DNA of 39,745 nt from Spirochaetota bacterium (GTDB taxonomy: Bacteria > Spirochaetota > Spirochaetia > Treponematales > UBA12059), in NCBI GenBank assembly GCA_018816345.1, contig JAHIWG010000125.1, positions 1 through 39,745 on the forward strand, given 5' to 3'. The notes beneath the pieces are model-generated. The model did not search any database and was not told the DNA's origin. It saw only the letters and a list, made by a program, of their open reading frames with translations. A program made the translations under genes and the position numbers. Positions 25,864-34,328 of this stretch are shown here, piece after piece (positions within the stretch are counted from its first letter, which is position 1; each line of letters begins with the position of its first letter).

Positions 25864-27734
25864 TCAACCCTCGCGCCCGCGGATATCGTCTTGCCGAGAA
25901 GCCCCAGGGCCGATGCCGCCTCCTCGAACGTCTGCCCCTCGAAGTAGCCTTGGAAGATAATATTGGTCGCGTAGGGCGCCCACCATTCCCATGGGTTGCT
26001 CGCCTCTATCATCGCTACTACCACTATTACGTCCTCCGGGTCGGTCGCGTTGACGGGTCCGAAGCCTACGAACCAGGAATGCCAGCGGTCGTGGAGGCCG
26101 ACCTCGGCGGTTCCCGTCTTGCCGCCGATCGTGACCGCCTTCGTGTTGACGGGATACCTCGCGGTTCCTTCGACTACGACTCCCCGCAGGTATTCCTTAG
26201 TCTTCTTGAACGTATCCTTAGAGATGCTTGACGCCAGGAGGACCTCGGGCACGGTCTTGGTCACTATCGACCCGTCGCGCGGGTCGCGGATTTCCTTGAG
26301 CAGGTGCGGCTTGTAGATCACTCCCTCGTTTACGACCATGGCCATCATGTCGGCGAGCTGTAGCGGGGTCGTGAGGAGGTAGCCTTGGCCGATGGCCATG
26401 TTAAGCGTGTCTCCTCCCAGCCACTTCTCATGAAACCGCCGCTCCTTCCATTGCGGCGTCGGCACGAAGCCCGACACTTCTCCGGGCAAGTCTATGCCGG
26501 TCGCCAGCCCGAAGCCGAATTCCCTAGCGTAGGAGACGATGCGCTCGATGCCGAGCTTGTCCCGGCCTACCTCCCAGAAATACACGTCGCACGACTGCGC
26601 GAGCGCGCCGGCCAGGTCGAGCCGACCGTGCCCGGGCTTGCGGATCCAGCATCGGAAGACGCGGTCCCCGTAGTTGATCTCGCCCGAGCATAGAATCGTC
26701 TCGTCGAGCGGGATGGATTTCTCTTCTATGATCGCGGCGGTCATTATCGTCTTGAACGTCGAGGCGGGCGGATAGCTGGACTGTATCGTCCTTTGGATGA
26801 GCGGCATGCGGGTATCCTCGAGGAGCCTCGCGTACTCGTTGTTCCCGCCCTTCTCCACGATTAGGTTGGCGTTGAACGAAGGGTACGATACGAGGGCGAG
26901 TATCTCGCCGCTGGCCGGCTTGAGGACGACGACCGAGCCGATTCTCTCGCCGAGGGCCTTCTCCGCCAGAATCTGGGTCGGACGGTCTATGGTCAGGACT
27001 ATGTTCTTGCCCATCAGCGGCGGCTCGACGTCCCTGATGCCCGCGTCGACTCGCCTACCCCGGACGTCGACGGTCTTATACTGCCTGCCGTCGACCCCAC
27101 GCAACACGGAATCGTACTGCCGCTCGATGCCCGCCTTGCCTAGTATATCCCCCGTCTGATAGCCGCGGTTATAGTAGATCTTCAGCTCGTCGCGGGAAAT
27201 ATTCCCTACGTAGCCGATGATATGCGAGAAGCTCCCGGTGTCGAGATAATTGCGCTTTGGGCGGGAGTACCACGATACGCCGGGGAATTCGTCTATCCGC
27301 TCCGCGATATTGACTATCACGCTCTGGGTCACCGACGATTCCAGCTCCAGAGGCTGGAACATCCGGTACGACGAGGGAGGGATCCGTCGCCTGATCTCGT
27401 CGAGCGGCTCCTCGAGGAGGACGGCCAGTTTGGCGAACACGGTGTCGCGCATGTCGCCTGGGATCTCGGCGGGCACGACCAGGAGCGCGAACGAATCGAC
27501 GTTGAGGACGAGGGGCAGGTTATAGTTCCTGTCGTATATCTCCCCTCGCTGCGCCGGGAGCCGCTCGATCTGCCGCGAGATCGTTACGGCCTTGCGCTGG
27601 AACTCGCCGCCCCTTATCACCTGTAGATAGAACAAGTACGATGCGTACGTCGAGAAGACGACTCCGGCGAGCACGACGAGCAGGAATACCCGCGGCAGCT
27701 CGTCCCCCCTGCGGCCCTCCCCGTAATCTCCCAT
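25860..27734 (-). CDS. mrdA: Penicillin-binding protein 2 (elongation transpeptidase)
   Basis: This class B transpeptidase crosslinks peptidoglycan in the elongasome. The 624-residue protein has one N-terminal helix (about 14-35), a pedestal/dimerisation region and a transpeptidase domain. The active-site Ser is in SYPPASTFKT (SxxK, about residue 323), the second motif is SCD (SCDVYFWEVG) and the third is KTG (GGKTGTAEVG, about 537). It begins directly at the mreD stop and overlaps rodA by 4 nt. Confidence 0.95.
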   Translation of the reverse strand: MGDYGEGRRGDELPRVFLLVVLAGVVFSTYASYLFYLQVIRGGEFQRKAVTISRQIERLPAQRGEIYDRNYNLPLVLNVDSFALLVVPAEIPGDMRDTVFAKLAVLLEEPLDEIRRRIPPSSYRMFQPLELESSVTQSVIVNIAERIDEFPGVSWYSRPKRNYLDTGSFSHIIGYVGNISRDELKIYYNRGYQTGDILGKAGIERQYDSVLRGVDGRQYKTVDVRGRRVDAGIRDVEPPLMGKNIVLTIDRPTQILAEKALGERIGSVVVLKPASGEILALVSYPSFNANLIVEKGGNNEYARLLEDTRMPLIQRTIQSSYPPASTFKTIMTAAIIEEKSIPLDETILCSGEINYGDRVFRCWIRKPGHGRLDLAGALAQSCDVYFWEVGRDKLGIERIVSYAREFGFGLATGIDLPGEVSGFVPTPQWKERRFHEKWLGGDTLNMAIGQGYLLTTPLQLADMMAMVVNEGVIYKPHLLKEIRDPRDGSIVTKTVPEVLLASSISKDTFKKTKEYLRGVVVEGTARYPVNTKAVTIGGKTGTAEVGLHDRWHSWFVGFGPVNATDPEDVIVVVAMIEASNPWEWWAPYATNIIFQGYFEGQTFEEAASALGLLGKTISAGARVE

Positions 27735-28237
27735 CAGTGTTTTTCCGTGGGGAAAAGGAAGCGATCGAGGGGGCTAAGGACCAGGAACAGGATCGGCGCG
27801 ACCGCCGCGTTATAGGCGGCCTCGATCCAGAGCGCCCGGCCTACAAGGTCGTAGGACAGTACCTTCCCCGAGAAGAACACGGCTAGCAAGGCAAGGCCGG
27901 CGGCCTTGGCTAGGGTCGCGACCAGGCCGAAGAGCGCCGGCATGAGCAGCTTGTCGATATAGAATTTCCCCGACAGGAGGTTAGCGAGCCAGGATACCGT
28001 AGTCTTTATGAGCGCGTTCAAACCTAGCGGCGCGGCGCTTATCCCGTCCTGCAGGAGCCCGGCGGCGAATCCGACGCCCTGCCCCTGCAGGCCCGGGCTC
28101 TTGAAGGAGATGTACACCACCGCGAGGAGAGAGAGGTCGGGTACGACCGAGTAGATTGCGACGTAGTCCAGCCATGTCGATTGCATGACCAGGAGTAGCG
28201 CGACGATTCCGAAGGAGAGTAGCCATCGCCGTAACAT
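27734..28237 (-). CDS. mreD: Rod shape-determining protein MreD
   Basis: This 167-residue protein has five or so membrane helices and the hydrophobic profile of MreD, the inner-membrane member of the MreBCD complex. Residues such as PDLSLLAVVYISFKSPGLQG and GFAAGLLQDGISAAPLGLNAL are typical of the family. It lies 3 nt after mreC and overlaps the mrdA start by one base. The identification leans on the gene order as well as the profile. Confidence 0.88.
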   Translation of the reverse strand: MLRRWLLSFGIVALLLVMQSTWLDYVAIYSVVPDLSLLAVVYISFKSPGLQGQGVGFAAGLLQDGISAAPLGLNALIKTTVSWLANLLSGKFYIDKLLMPALFGLVATLAKAAGLALLAVFFSGKVLSYDLVGRALWIEAAYNAAVAPILFLVLSPLDRFLFPTEKH

Positions 28238-28240
28238 TCC

Positions 28241-29095
28241 CTACTCCGATCCCGAGGCGGTCTCGGCCCGAACGATGAAGACGTATTCGATCCTGCCGAA
28301 GTCGATGATGGGCTCCATCTCCAGTTCGAGGGAGGTAAGGTAATCGAGATCCCGGAGCTTCGTCACCCGTCCTATGCGTATCCCGGGAGGATAGAGCGAC
28401 TGCATCCCGCTGGTGACCACTACGTCGCCGTACTGTATCTCGTCCTTAGCCCGCTTCTTGATGTATCGGATTATAAGCGGGGTCTCCAGCGAGCCGAGGC
28501 CGACGGCTAGGCCGTCGTAGCGCGAGCGTTCCAGCTTGACGGCGACGAAGGCGGAGCTGTCGTAGATAGGCGAAACGACGCACGTGCTCCTGCCGACCTC
28601 GACGACCCTCCCGACGAGCCCCTCGACGCCGTCCTGGTACGCGATGACGGCTTGGTTCTTGACGACGCCGTGAGACGCGCCCTTGTTCAGTATGAACGTC
28701 GCATAGAGGTTCTCGGGGTCCCTGGCGATTATCTTGGCTGAAACCGAGGAGTAGGCCGCCGAGAGCTGGAAGCCGAGCTGTTCCTTGAGCCTGTCGTTCT
28801 CGCGCTTCAGGTCGGTATAGCTCCGCTCGAGGTTGCCAAGGGACTCCACGCGCGCGAGCAGTTCCTTGTGCTCGGCCTCCAGCCTGCGTAGCTCGGCTAT
28901 GCTGTCGATGGTTTCCGCGACGAACTGCCCGACCCCGTCGAATCCTCGCTGGAAGAACGATAGCACCGAGAGCCCGAACCGCTCGGGAAGGCCGGCGAGG
29001 CTTCGAGTGGATACGATGAGCGTAATGAGCGAGATCGCCATCAAGAGCGCGGAGCCCATCGTACGGCGCGCCACGCTTCGGTCGCGGTGGGCCAT
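28241..29095 (-). CDS. mreC: Rod shape-determining protein MreC
   Basis: MreC is the periplasmic scaffold of the elongasome and activates PBP2. The 284-residue protein has an N-terminal helix (about 13-35), a coiled coil (about 65-110, LRRLEAEHKELLARVESLG) and two beta domains with the conserved VVTSGMQSLYPPGIRIGRV near the C-terminus. It lies 6 nt after mreB. Confidence 0.94.
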   Translation of the reverse strand: MAHRDRSVARRTMGSALLMAISLITLIVSTRSLAGLPERFGLSVLSFFQRGFDGVGQFVAETIDSIAELRRLEAEHKELLARVESLGNLERSYTDLKRENDRLKEQLGFQLSAAYSSVSAKIIARDPENLYATFILNKGASHGVVKNQAVIAYQDGVEGLVGRVVEVGRSTCVVSPIYDSSAFVAVKLERSRYDGLAVGLGSLETPLIIRYIKKRAKDEIQYGDVVVTSGMQSLYPPGIRIGRVTKLRDLDYLTSLELEMEPIIDFGRIEYVFIVRAETASGSE

Positions 29096-29101
29096 ACCGA
29101 G

Positions 29102-30145
29102 CTACAGGTTCATGTTGCTAGCCGAACCGAAGGCCACGTCGATTCCGTGGATCGCCTCGAAGTACTTGCCCGCGCCGATCGCCACGCACTCGAGCGGGCG
29201 CTCGGCGAGGATGACCGGCACGCCGGTCTCCTTGGCTATCAATCGCGGGAGGCCCTTGAGGAGGGAACCGCCGCCGGCCATGACGATGCCGCGCTCGACT
29301 ATATCGGCCGCCAGCTCGGGCGGCGTTTGGCCGAGAGTCTTCTTTATCTCCTCTACGATCTGGTTGACCGGCTCCTGCAGCGCTTCGCGTACCTCTACCG
29401 AGTCTATCTCGAGCCTGCGGGGCAGCCCCGTGATAGCGTCCGTGCCCTTTATCTCGACCTTCTCTATGACCTTGTCGGGACTAGCGTTGCCTATCTCTAT
29501 CTTCAGGCGCTCGGCGGTCTGCTCGCCGATGATGAGGTTGTGCGCCGCGCGGATGTGCTTGATGATCGCCGCGTCGAATTCATCGCCGCCGATACGTATG
29601 GCGTTTGTTACGACGAGGTCCTTAAGGGAGATGACCGATATCTCGGTCGTGCCGCCGCCGATATCGCAGATCATATGGCCCGCCGGCTCGTGGATAGGTA
29701 TATCGGAGCCGATAGCGGCCGCGAGCGACTCCGGCAGCACCTCTACCTGGCGAGCGCCGGCCTTGTACGCGGCCTCTACGACGGCCCGTCGCTCGACCTC
29801 GGTAATGCAGGTAGGAATGCCGATGACCATCCTCGGCTTTATGAACCACCGCCTTGGGATGACCTTCTGGATGAAGTATTTGATCATCTTCTCGGTCGTA
29901 TCCGGATCCGCTATCACCCCGTCACGCAGGGGGCGAATGGCGATGATATTGCCGGGGGTCTTCCACAGCATGCGCTTCGCCTCGGAGCCTACCGCTATGA
30001 CGCGCTTGGTGCCTCGCTCGACGGCCACTACGGACGGCTCGTTAATGACGATGCCCTTGCCTCGGACGTAGATCAGGGTGTTGCACGTGCCTAGGTCGAT
30101 CCCGATATCGAGTGAAAGCGAGTCAAATAATCTTCGTTTCGCCAT
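29102..30145 (-). CDS. mreB: Rod shape-determining protein MreB
   Basis: MreB is the bacterial actin that directs lateral wall synthesis. The 347-residue protein shows the actin-family phosphate loops, [21 protein letters not shown] at the N-terminus (phosphate 1) and [15 protein letters not shown] (phosphate 2), and an adenosine-binding loop near [12 protein letters not shown] clear GGAGGAG site lies 8-9 nt before the ATG. It follows the TPR gene by 22 nt and leads mreC, mreD, mrdA and rodA. Confidence 0.97.
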   Translation of the reverse strand: MAKRRLFDSLSLDIGIDLGTCNTLIYVRGKGIVINEPSVVAVERGTKRVIAVGSEAKRMLWKTPGNIIAIRPLRDGVIADPDTTEKMIKYFIQKVIPRRWFIKPRMVIGIPTCITEVERRAVVEAAYKAGARQVEVLPESLAAAIGSDIPIHEPAGHMICDIGGGTTEISVISLKDLVVTNAIRIGGDEFDAAIIKHIRAAHNLIIGEQTAERLKIEIGNASPDKVIEKVEIKGTDAITGLPRRLEIDSVEVREALQEPVNQIVEEIKKTLGQTPPELAADIVERGIVMAGGGSLLKGLPRLIAKETGVPVILAERPLECVAIGAGKYFEAIHGIDVAFGSASNMNL

Positions 30146-30167
30146 GATGTTCGCTCCTCCAAGGATT

Positions 30168-31133
30168 CTATGAACGTTCAGATAGTTTCTGCCTGGCGCC
30201 CATGTGCATAGGGTCGATCGATACGGCCTTTCGCCACGCCGCGCGTGCGCCGATGGGGTCGCCCATCTCGAAAAGCGCGAGCCCTTGATAATACCATGCG
30301 TCGGCTGACTGGGGGTTCTTATCTTTAATAGCCTCGTATCGGGCGAGGGCCTCGCTCTGCCGCCCCGTTTTCATGAGTAGGTCGCCGAGCAGGAATCCGC
30401 AACGCTCGGCGAGGTACTCGTCGCTGGTCATGGCTAGCGCCTCGGTCGCTAGCCGCTCCGCCTTGGCGGCGTCGCCCGCGGCGGCGTTGGCCGTAGCCGC
30501 CGCAAGCGTCAATTCCGGCGAGCCCGCGGTGGCGGCCATCGCCTTATCGAAGTACGCGACGCTCTTCCCTAGCGAGCCGGTTCCCTGGGCGGCCAGCGCG
30601 AGGTATTCCCATGTGTCGGACTGCGAATAGCCGTTTCTCGCGGCTTCCTCAAGGTAATCAATAGCCTCGTTGTAGTAGTCTATTCCTTTAAGGAAATAAG
30701 CCTTCCCGAGCACGTACGTGGCCTCGGCCCTCAACGGCGCGTCCTTGTCTATCAAGGCCTTGCGTAGCGAGAAGATGGCCTCGTCCATTCGACTCGACCT
30801 TCGCTCGCCGTCGCTTTCCGCTATCCCGAGGTAGAATGCCGAGAAGCCGTTGAATACGAGGTAGAAAGGGTCTAGCGGCGAGATGGCGAGCGAGGCTTGG
30901 CACGCCTCGTATACGCCGGCGAAGTCTTTCGCGAGCCATCGATCGGCTATAGACTGCTGCGTAGCCTTGGGGGTCGCCCTATTCGCGGCGATGCGTCCAA
31001 GGGCGACCGTAGCGCCAGCGACTATTATGGCGATAGAGGCGACGACGACGATTCCCGTGATACGGCGCTTGCGCCTTAGCTTCTTGAGGAACGGATCTGA
31101 GTTGCGCGGTAATCCGGGGGAATAATCGTTCAT
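30168..31133 (-). CDS. Membrane-anchored TPR protein heading the mre operon
   Basis: This 321-residue protein has a basic cytoplasmic N-terminus ([12 protein letters not shown]), one membrane helix (about 27-48) and then helix pairs with TPR character, such as [28 protein letters not shown], and near the end [29 protein letters not shown]. It has no enzymatic motif. It is the first gene after the promoter at 31147-31176 and lies just before mreB, so it may be a scaffold of the elongation machinery; that is inference from position. No Shine-Dalgarno sequence is seen, and only about 7 nt separate the predicted transcript start from the ATG. Confidence 0.75.
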   Translation of the reverse strand: MNDYSPGLPRNSDPFLKKLRRKRRITGIVVVASIAIIVAGATVALGRIAANRATPKATQQSIADRWLAKDFAGVYEACQASLAISPLDPFYLVFNGFSAFYLGIAESDGERRSSRMDEAIFSLRKALIDKDAPLRAEATYVLGKAYFLKGIDYYNEAIDYLEEAARNGYSQSDTWEYLALAAQGTGSLGKSVAYFDKAMAATAGSPELTLAAATANAAAGDAAKAERLATEALAMTSDEYLAERCGFLLGDLLMKTGRQSEALARYEAIKDKNPQSADAWYYQGLALFEMGDPIGARAAWRKAVSIDPMHMGARQKLSERS

Positions 31134-31146
31134 ACTAATGAGCTTC

Positions 31147-31176
31147 GTTGTACCACGGCGCGCCCGCTATAGTCAA
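31147..31176 (-). promoter_or_regulatory. Sigma-70 type promoter of the mre operon
   Basis: On the minus strand TTGACT (31171-31176) and TACAAC (31147-31152) are 18 bp apart, between the 3' end of the RNase P RNA gene and the TPR gene. The predicted start is about 31140. Confidence 0.55.
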
Positions 31177-31187
31177 TTAAAGCAAGG

Positions 31188-31616
31188 AAAAGGGACGAAC
31201 CTATAAGCCGGGTTCTGTACCGCTTGCGCGGCGGCCGCCATCCATCTTCGCGGAAGCTCGCGCTCCCGCTTACGCGGCCTACCCGCGGAGTATCGTCGTC
31301 GGCCTAAGCCTCCGACGTCGTCGTCGCCCGAAGGCGCTTCCGATGCGCGAGCCGCGCCTCCGCTGTTCGGCCTTGCTCGCGACGAGGCTTGCCGTGCCGT
31401 TCGCGTTGCCGCGAACGCGGTGGGCTCTTACCCCACCTTTTCACCCTTACCGAGCGCCTCGCGGCGCCAGGCGGTTCGCTTTCTGTTGCGCTGTCTGTCA
31501 CGCGGCCGTCTCCGGCCGCGCGCCCGGTCGTTAACCGGCGTCGCGCCCTATCGAGCCCGGACTTTCCTCCGCCCAAACCTCGCGGCCTGTGCGGCGGCGG
31601 CCCGGTTCGCCCCTTA
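31188..31616 (-). ncRNA. rnpB: RNase P RNA, bacterial type A
   Basis: This is the catalytic RNA of RNase P, which trims tRNA 5' leaders. On the minus strand the universally conserved blocks appear in order: GGAGGAAAGTCCGGGCTC near the 5' end (P4 strand), ACAGAAAGCGAACCGCC, then GGTAAGGGTGAAAAGGTG and GGTAAGAGCCCACCG, GATGGATGGC and finally ACAGAACCCGGCTTATAGG. The ends were set by the P1 helix: GGGGCGAACC at the 5' end pairs with GGTTCGTCCC at the 3' end, allowing one G-U. The length of about 430 nt fits type A RNAs. A run TTTTCC follows P1. It starts about 11 nt after the zinc-ribbon gene, so it may be cut from that message or use a promoter inside that gene. Open frames seen across it on either strand are artefacts. 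Confidence 0.95.
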
Positions 31617-31626
31617 TAAAAACTCT

Positions 31627-32490
31627 TTAATCGTCAGAATCGTCGGTCGAGTCCTTGTCGGAGTCGCCGTCCATATCGCTGTCCGAGTCGTACTCGTCGT
31701 CGGAATCGTCGCCGTAATCGTCGAGGTCGGCGAGGGAGCCCGACTCTATGTCTACTATCAGGTCTTCCTGCGCCTCGTCGCCTTCCTGGAAGAATAGCAC
31801 TCGCGAGCAATAGGGGCAGAATACTATCTTGTCGCTCTGCCTAACCTCGTTGACGAACTGGGCGGGCAGGATCATCGAGCAACCGGAGCAGACGACGCCC
31901 TTAACGGGAACGATACCTACGCCTTGCTTGGACTTGATGATGCGCTCGAATTTAAACACGACCTCGGTGTCGATATCGGCGGTGATATCGGTTTCCTTGC
32001 CCTTAAGCTCGGTCACGCGGGCCTTCATGGAAGCCTCGTCGTTGGTTATCTTCGTGCGCTTGGCCGCGATCTCCGATTCCTGGGAGGTAATGAGCGCCTC
32101 GCTCGACTTGACCTCGCCCTCGGACTCCCTGAGGTTCTCTTCCTCGCGCTTCAGGTCCTTGCGGAGCTGGTCTTCCTTGAGCCCGGCCTCCGTTATCTCC
32201 TTATTGAGCGCCTCGAACTCCCGGGGATTGGAGATCGAGTCCATCTGCTGCTCAGACTTGTCCTTATGCGCTACCACGTCGGCGAGCTCGGCCCTGAGCT
32301 GGCCGACCCTCGACTGGGTCTCCTCGAAACGCTGGCTACGCTCGCCGTAGCTCTTCTTCGCTCGGGCTAGGACTTCTTCCTGCGCGGCGATAGACTTGGG
32401 AAGCTCCCTAACTTCCTTCTCGATGGCGACCCGCTCCATCAGGAGTTCCTGGAATGTACGCAGCCGCTCGAAAAGCTCTTCCATCAGCAT
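31627..32490 (-). CDS. Coiled-coil zinc-ribbon protein with acidic tail
   Basis: This 287-residue protein has a long antiparallel coiled coil (about 1-185) followed by a C4 zinc ribbon, CSGC (about 201-204) and CPYC (about 223-226). It is the architecture of the DUF164/C4-type zinc-ribbon family (CdsZ/Slr-like), often found in bacteria near housekeeping genes and with no firmly settled role. After the ribbon, about 50 residues form an extremely acidic Asp/Ser tail (DDSDDEYDSDSDMDGDSDKD) unusual for the family core. GAGGTG lies 9 nt before the ATG. The promoter at 32533-32562 drives it, and rnpB follows immediately. Confidence 0.82.
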   Translation of the reverse strand: MLMEELFERLRTFQELLMERVAIEKEVRELPKSIAAQEEVLARAKKSYGERSQRFEETQSRVGQLRAELADVVAHKDKSEQQMDSISNPREFEALNKEITEAGLKEDQLRKDLKREEENLRESEGEVKSSEALITSQESEIAAKRTKITNDEASMKARVTELKGKETDITADIDTEVVFKFERIIKSKQGVGIVPVKGVVCSGCSMILPAQFVNEVRQSDKIVFCPYCSRVLFFQEGDEAQEDLIVDIESGSLADLDDYGDDSDDEYDSDSDMDGDSDKDSTDDSDD

Positions 32491-32532
32491 ATGATTTCAC
32501 CTCGTCTAGGGTTATGAATCGAAGATCGCGAG

Positions 32533-32562
32533 ATTATATCACAAGGCTCGCGTCGTGATCAA
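32533..32562 (-). promoter_or_regulatory. Sigma-70 type promoter overlapping the rpoD hairpin
   Basis: On the minus strand TTGATC (32557-32562) and a perfect TATAAT (32533-32538) are 18 bp apart. The -35 box sits in the loop of the hairpin that follows rpoD, and the descending arm forms most of the spacer. The start would be near 32526, about 36 nt before the zinc-ribbon ATG. Confidence 0.6.
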
Positions 32563-32574
32563 CGACGCGAGCCT
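32544..32574 (-). terminator. Strong hairpin after rpoD
   Basis: A perfect 13-bp stem (32544-32556 with 32562-32574) with a 5-nt loop begins 17 nt after the rpoD stop. The RNA that follows is TGTGATATAATC, not T-rich, so termination may be partial or need Rho. The same DNA carries the next promoter. Confidence 0.6.
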
Positions 32575-32591
32575 CGACGTAAATCGTGGGC

Positions 32592-34328
32592 TCAGTGGTC
32601 TACGTAATCGCGCAGCTTCTGGCTACGCTTGAAGTGGCGAAGCTTCTTAAGGGCCTTCGCCTCGATCTGCCTGATACGCTCCCGGGTCACGTTGAAGTAT
32701 AGTCCCACTTCCTCGAGCGTGAGCGAATAGCCGTCGTCGAGTCCGAAGCGCATTCTCAGGACCTCTTGCTCCCTCGGCGGCAAGGTCGCGAGGACGGACC
32801 GAATCTGCTCCTGAAGGAGCTTATAGTCCGTCTGCACGCTCGGGTTCTCGATTTCCTTGTCCTCTATGAAGTCGCCGAGCAGGCTGTCCTCGTCCTCGCC
32901 GATGGGCGTCTCGAGGCTGATAGGCTCGCGCGCGACGTTCTTGACGCTCTTGACCCGCGCGACGGGCCAGCCAAGCTGCTGGGCCACTTCCTCGTCGCTC
33001 GGCTCTCGCCCTAGCTTCTGCATCAGTTGGCGCGACTCGCGGACGACCTTGTTGATCTGCTCTATCATATGGACGGGAACGCGTATGGTCCTGGCCTGAT
33101 CGCTTATGGAGCGGGTTATGGCCTGCCTGATCCACCACGTGGCGTACGTCGAGAATTTATAGCCCTTTCGGTACTCGAATTTCTCGACCGCCTTAATGAG
33201 CCCTATATTTCCCTCTTGCACGAGGTCGAAGAAATGAAGGCCCCTGTTGGTGTATTTCTTCGCGATCGAGACGACGAGCCTCAGGTTGGCCTTTATGAGC
33301 CTATCCTTGGCGCTCTTCATCATGATGCGGCCCCGGTTGATCTCCTTGGCCATCGTGATGATAACGTCGCAATCGTTCTCGAAGGAGTATTCCATCTCCT
33401 CGAGCTTCTTCTCGGTCACCTGGATCTGCCTGATGCGTTCCTTGATCTCGTCGGCGCAGATACCGAGTTCCGACTCTATCTGCTCGCGGCGCTCCTTGAG
33501 CGTAAGGTTGCGTCCGAGTACCCGGAGCTCACGCAGGTTCTCGACCTGAAGCGTGCGCTCAAGGCGTTCCTGCTCGCGCCGGAATTTCTTTATCCGCTTG
33601 GCGGCGTTGATGAACTTCTCCGAGAAGGAGTTTATCTCCTCCGGGTGGAGATCGGCCTCGCCCAGCCTGTCGAGCAGCGCGTCCCGCGACTTGACGAGCG
33701 TCTCGTCGGCCTTGACGTCTCCGCCTCGGGAAGCTATCCGCTTCTTCGTTTCCATATAGGACTTTAGCTCTACCTGAGTGTCCTTGAGGACGTCCCGGTA
33801 GAATTGATTCAGCCGCCTGCGCTCGGCTATGCGTTCGGAGTTCTCCTTGCGCTGCTGCGAACCGGATTCGCGCTTGGCCTTCACGGATATCTGGTAGAAC
33901 TCGGGGATCAGCATGCCGCTTTTCTTAATGATCCCCTTGATGATGTTCTCGCCCTCTTCCATTTGCTTGGAGAGCTCCACCTCCTGCTCGGCGGTGAGTA
34001 GATTCTCCTTGCCTATCTCCCTGAGGTATAGGCGAATAGGATCGTCGACGGCGCTTTCCTTGTCGTTGTAGACGAGGCGTTTCTTTTCCTTCGTCGAGAC
34101 GGCCTCGGGCTCGCGTCCCTTCGTCTCGACGGCCTCGTCGATCTGAAGGTCTTCTTCCTCGAGCTGTATGTTATTGCTCTCGAGGAGGGCGAGCACGCCG
34201 TCGATCTTATCAGAATTCAAGAATTCTTCCGGTAGGAAATCGGATAGTTCGTCGAAGCTGATAGTCTTCTTCGATTTCGCGTAGTCGAGTAGTTTTACGA
34301 TCGCAGGATCGAGTTCAGGGTCGCCCAT
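32592..34328 (-). CDS. rpoD: Primary sigma factor RpoD (sigma-70)
   Basis: This is the housekeeping sigma factor of RNA polymerase. The 578-residue protein has region 1.1 at the N-terminus (about 1-75), region 1.2 ([25 protein letters not shown]), and a charged non-conserved insert of about 200 residues. Region 2 includes [20 protein letters not shown] and [15 protein letters not shown], region 3 follows, and region 4.2 is [29 protein letters not shown]. It overlaps the dnaG end by 14 nt, giving the classical dnaG-rpoD pair. Its -35/-10 recognition regions look standard, in keeping with the TTGACA/TATAAT-like promoters found in this window. Confidence 0.97.
   Translation of the reverse strand: MGDPELDPAIVKLLDYAKSKKTISFDELSDFLPEEFLNSDKIDGVLALLESNNIQLEEEDLQIDEAVETKGREPEAVSTKEKKRLVYNDKESAVDDPIRLYLREIGKENLLTAEQEVELSKQMEEGENIIKGIIKKSGMLIPEFYQISVKAKRESGSQQRKENSERIAERRRLNQFYRDVLKDTQVELKSYMETKKRIASRGGDVKADETLVKSRDALLDRLGEADLHPEEINSFSEKFINAAKRIKKFRREQERLERTLQVENLRELRVLGRNLTLKERREQIESELGICADEIKERIRQIQVTEKKLEEMEYSFENDCDVIITMAKEINRGRIMMKSAKDRLIKANLRLVVSIAKKYTNRGLHFFDLVQEGNIGLIKAVEKFEYRKGYKFSTYATWWIRQAITRSISDQARTIRVPVHMIEQINKVVRESRQLMQKLGREPSDEEVAQQLGWPVARVKSVKNVAREPISLETPIGEDEDSLLGDFIEDKEIENPSVQTDYKLLQEQIRSVLATLPPREQEVLRMRFGLDDGYSLTLEEVGLYFNVTRERIRQIEAKALKKLRHFKRSQKLRDYVDH

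Noticed and set aside
28833-30071. 412-residue plus-strand reading frame
   Set aside because: It is antisense to mreC and mreB, which are certain genes; its Ser/Arg/Met-rich composition is typical of a shadow frame.
29087-30094. 335-residue plus-strand reading frame
   Set aside because: It is antisense to mreB, with Asp/Leu/Arg-rich composition and no recognisable domain.
31304-31797. Several short open frames over rnpB
   Set aside because: The region is structured RNA with all RNase P RNA landmarks, and the frames have no ribosome sites or motifs.
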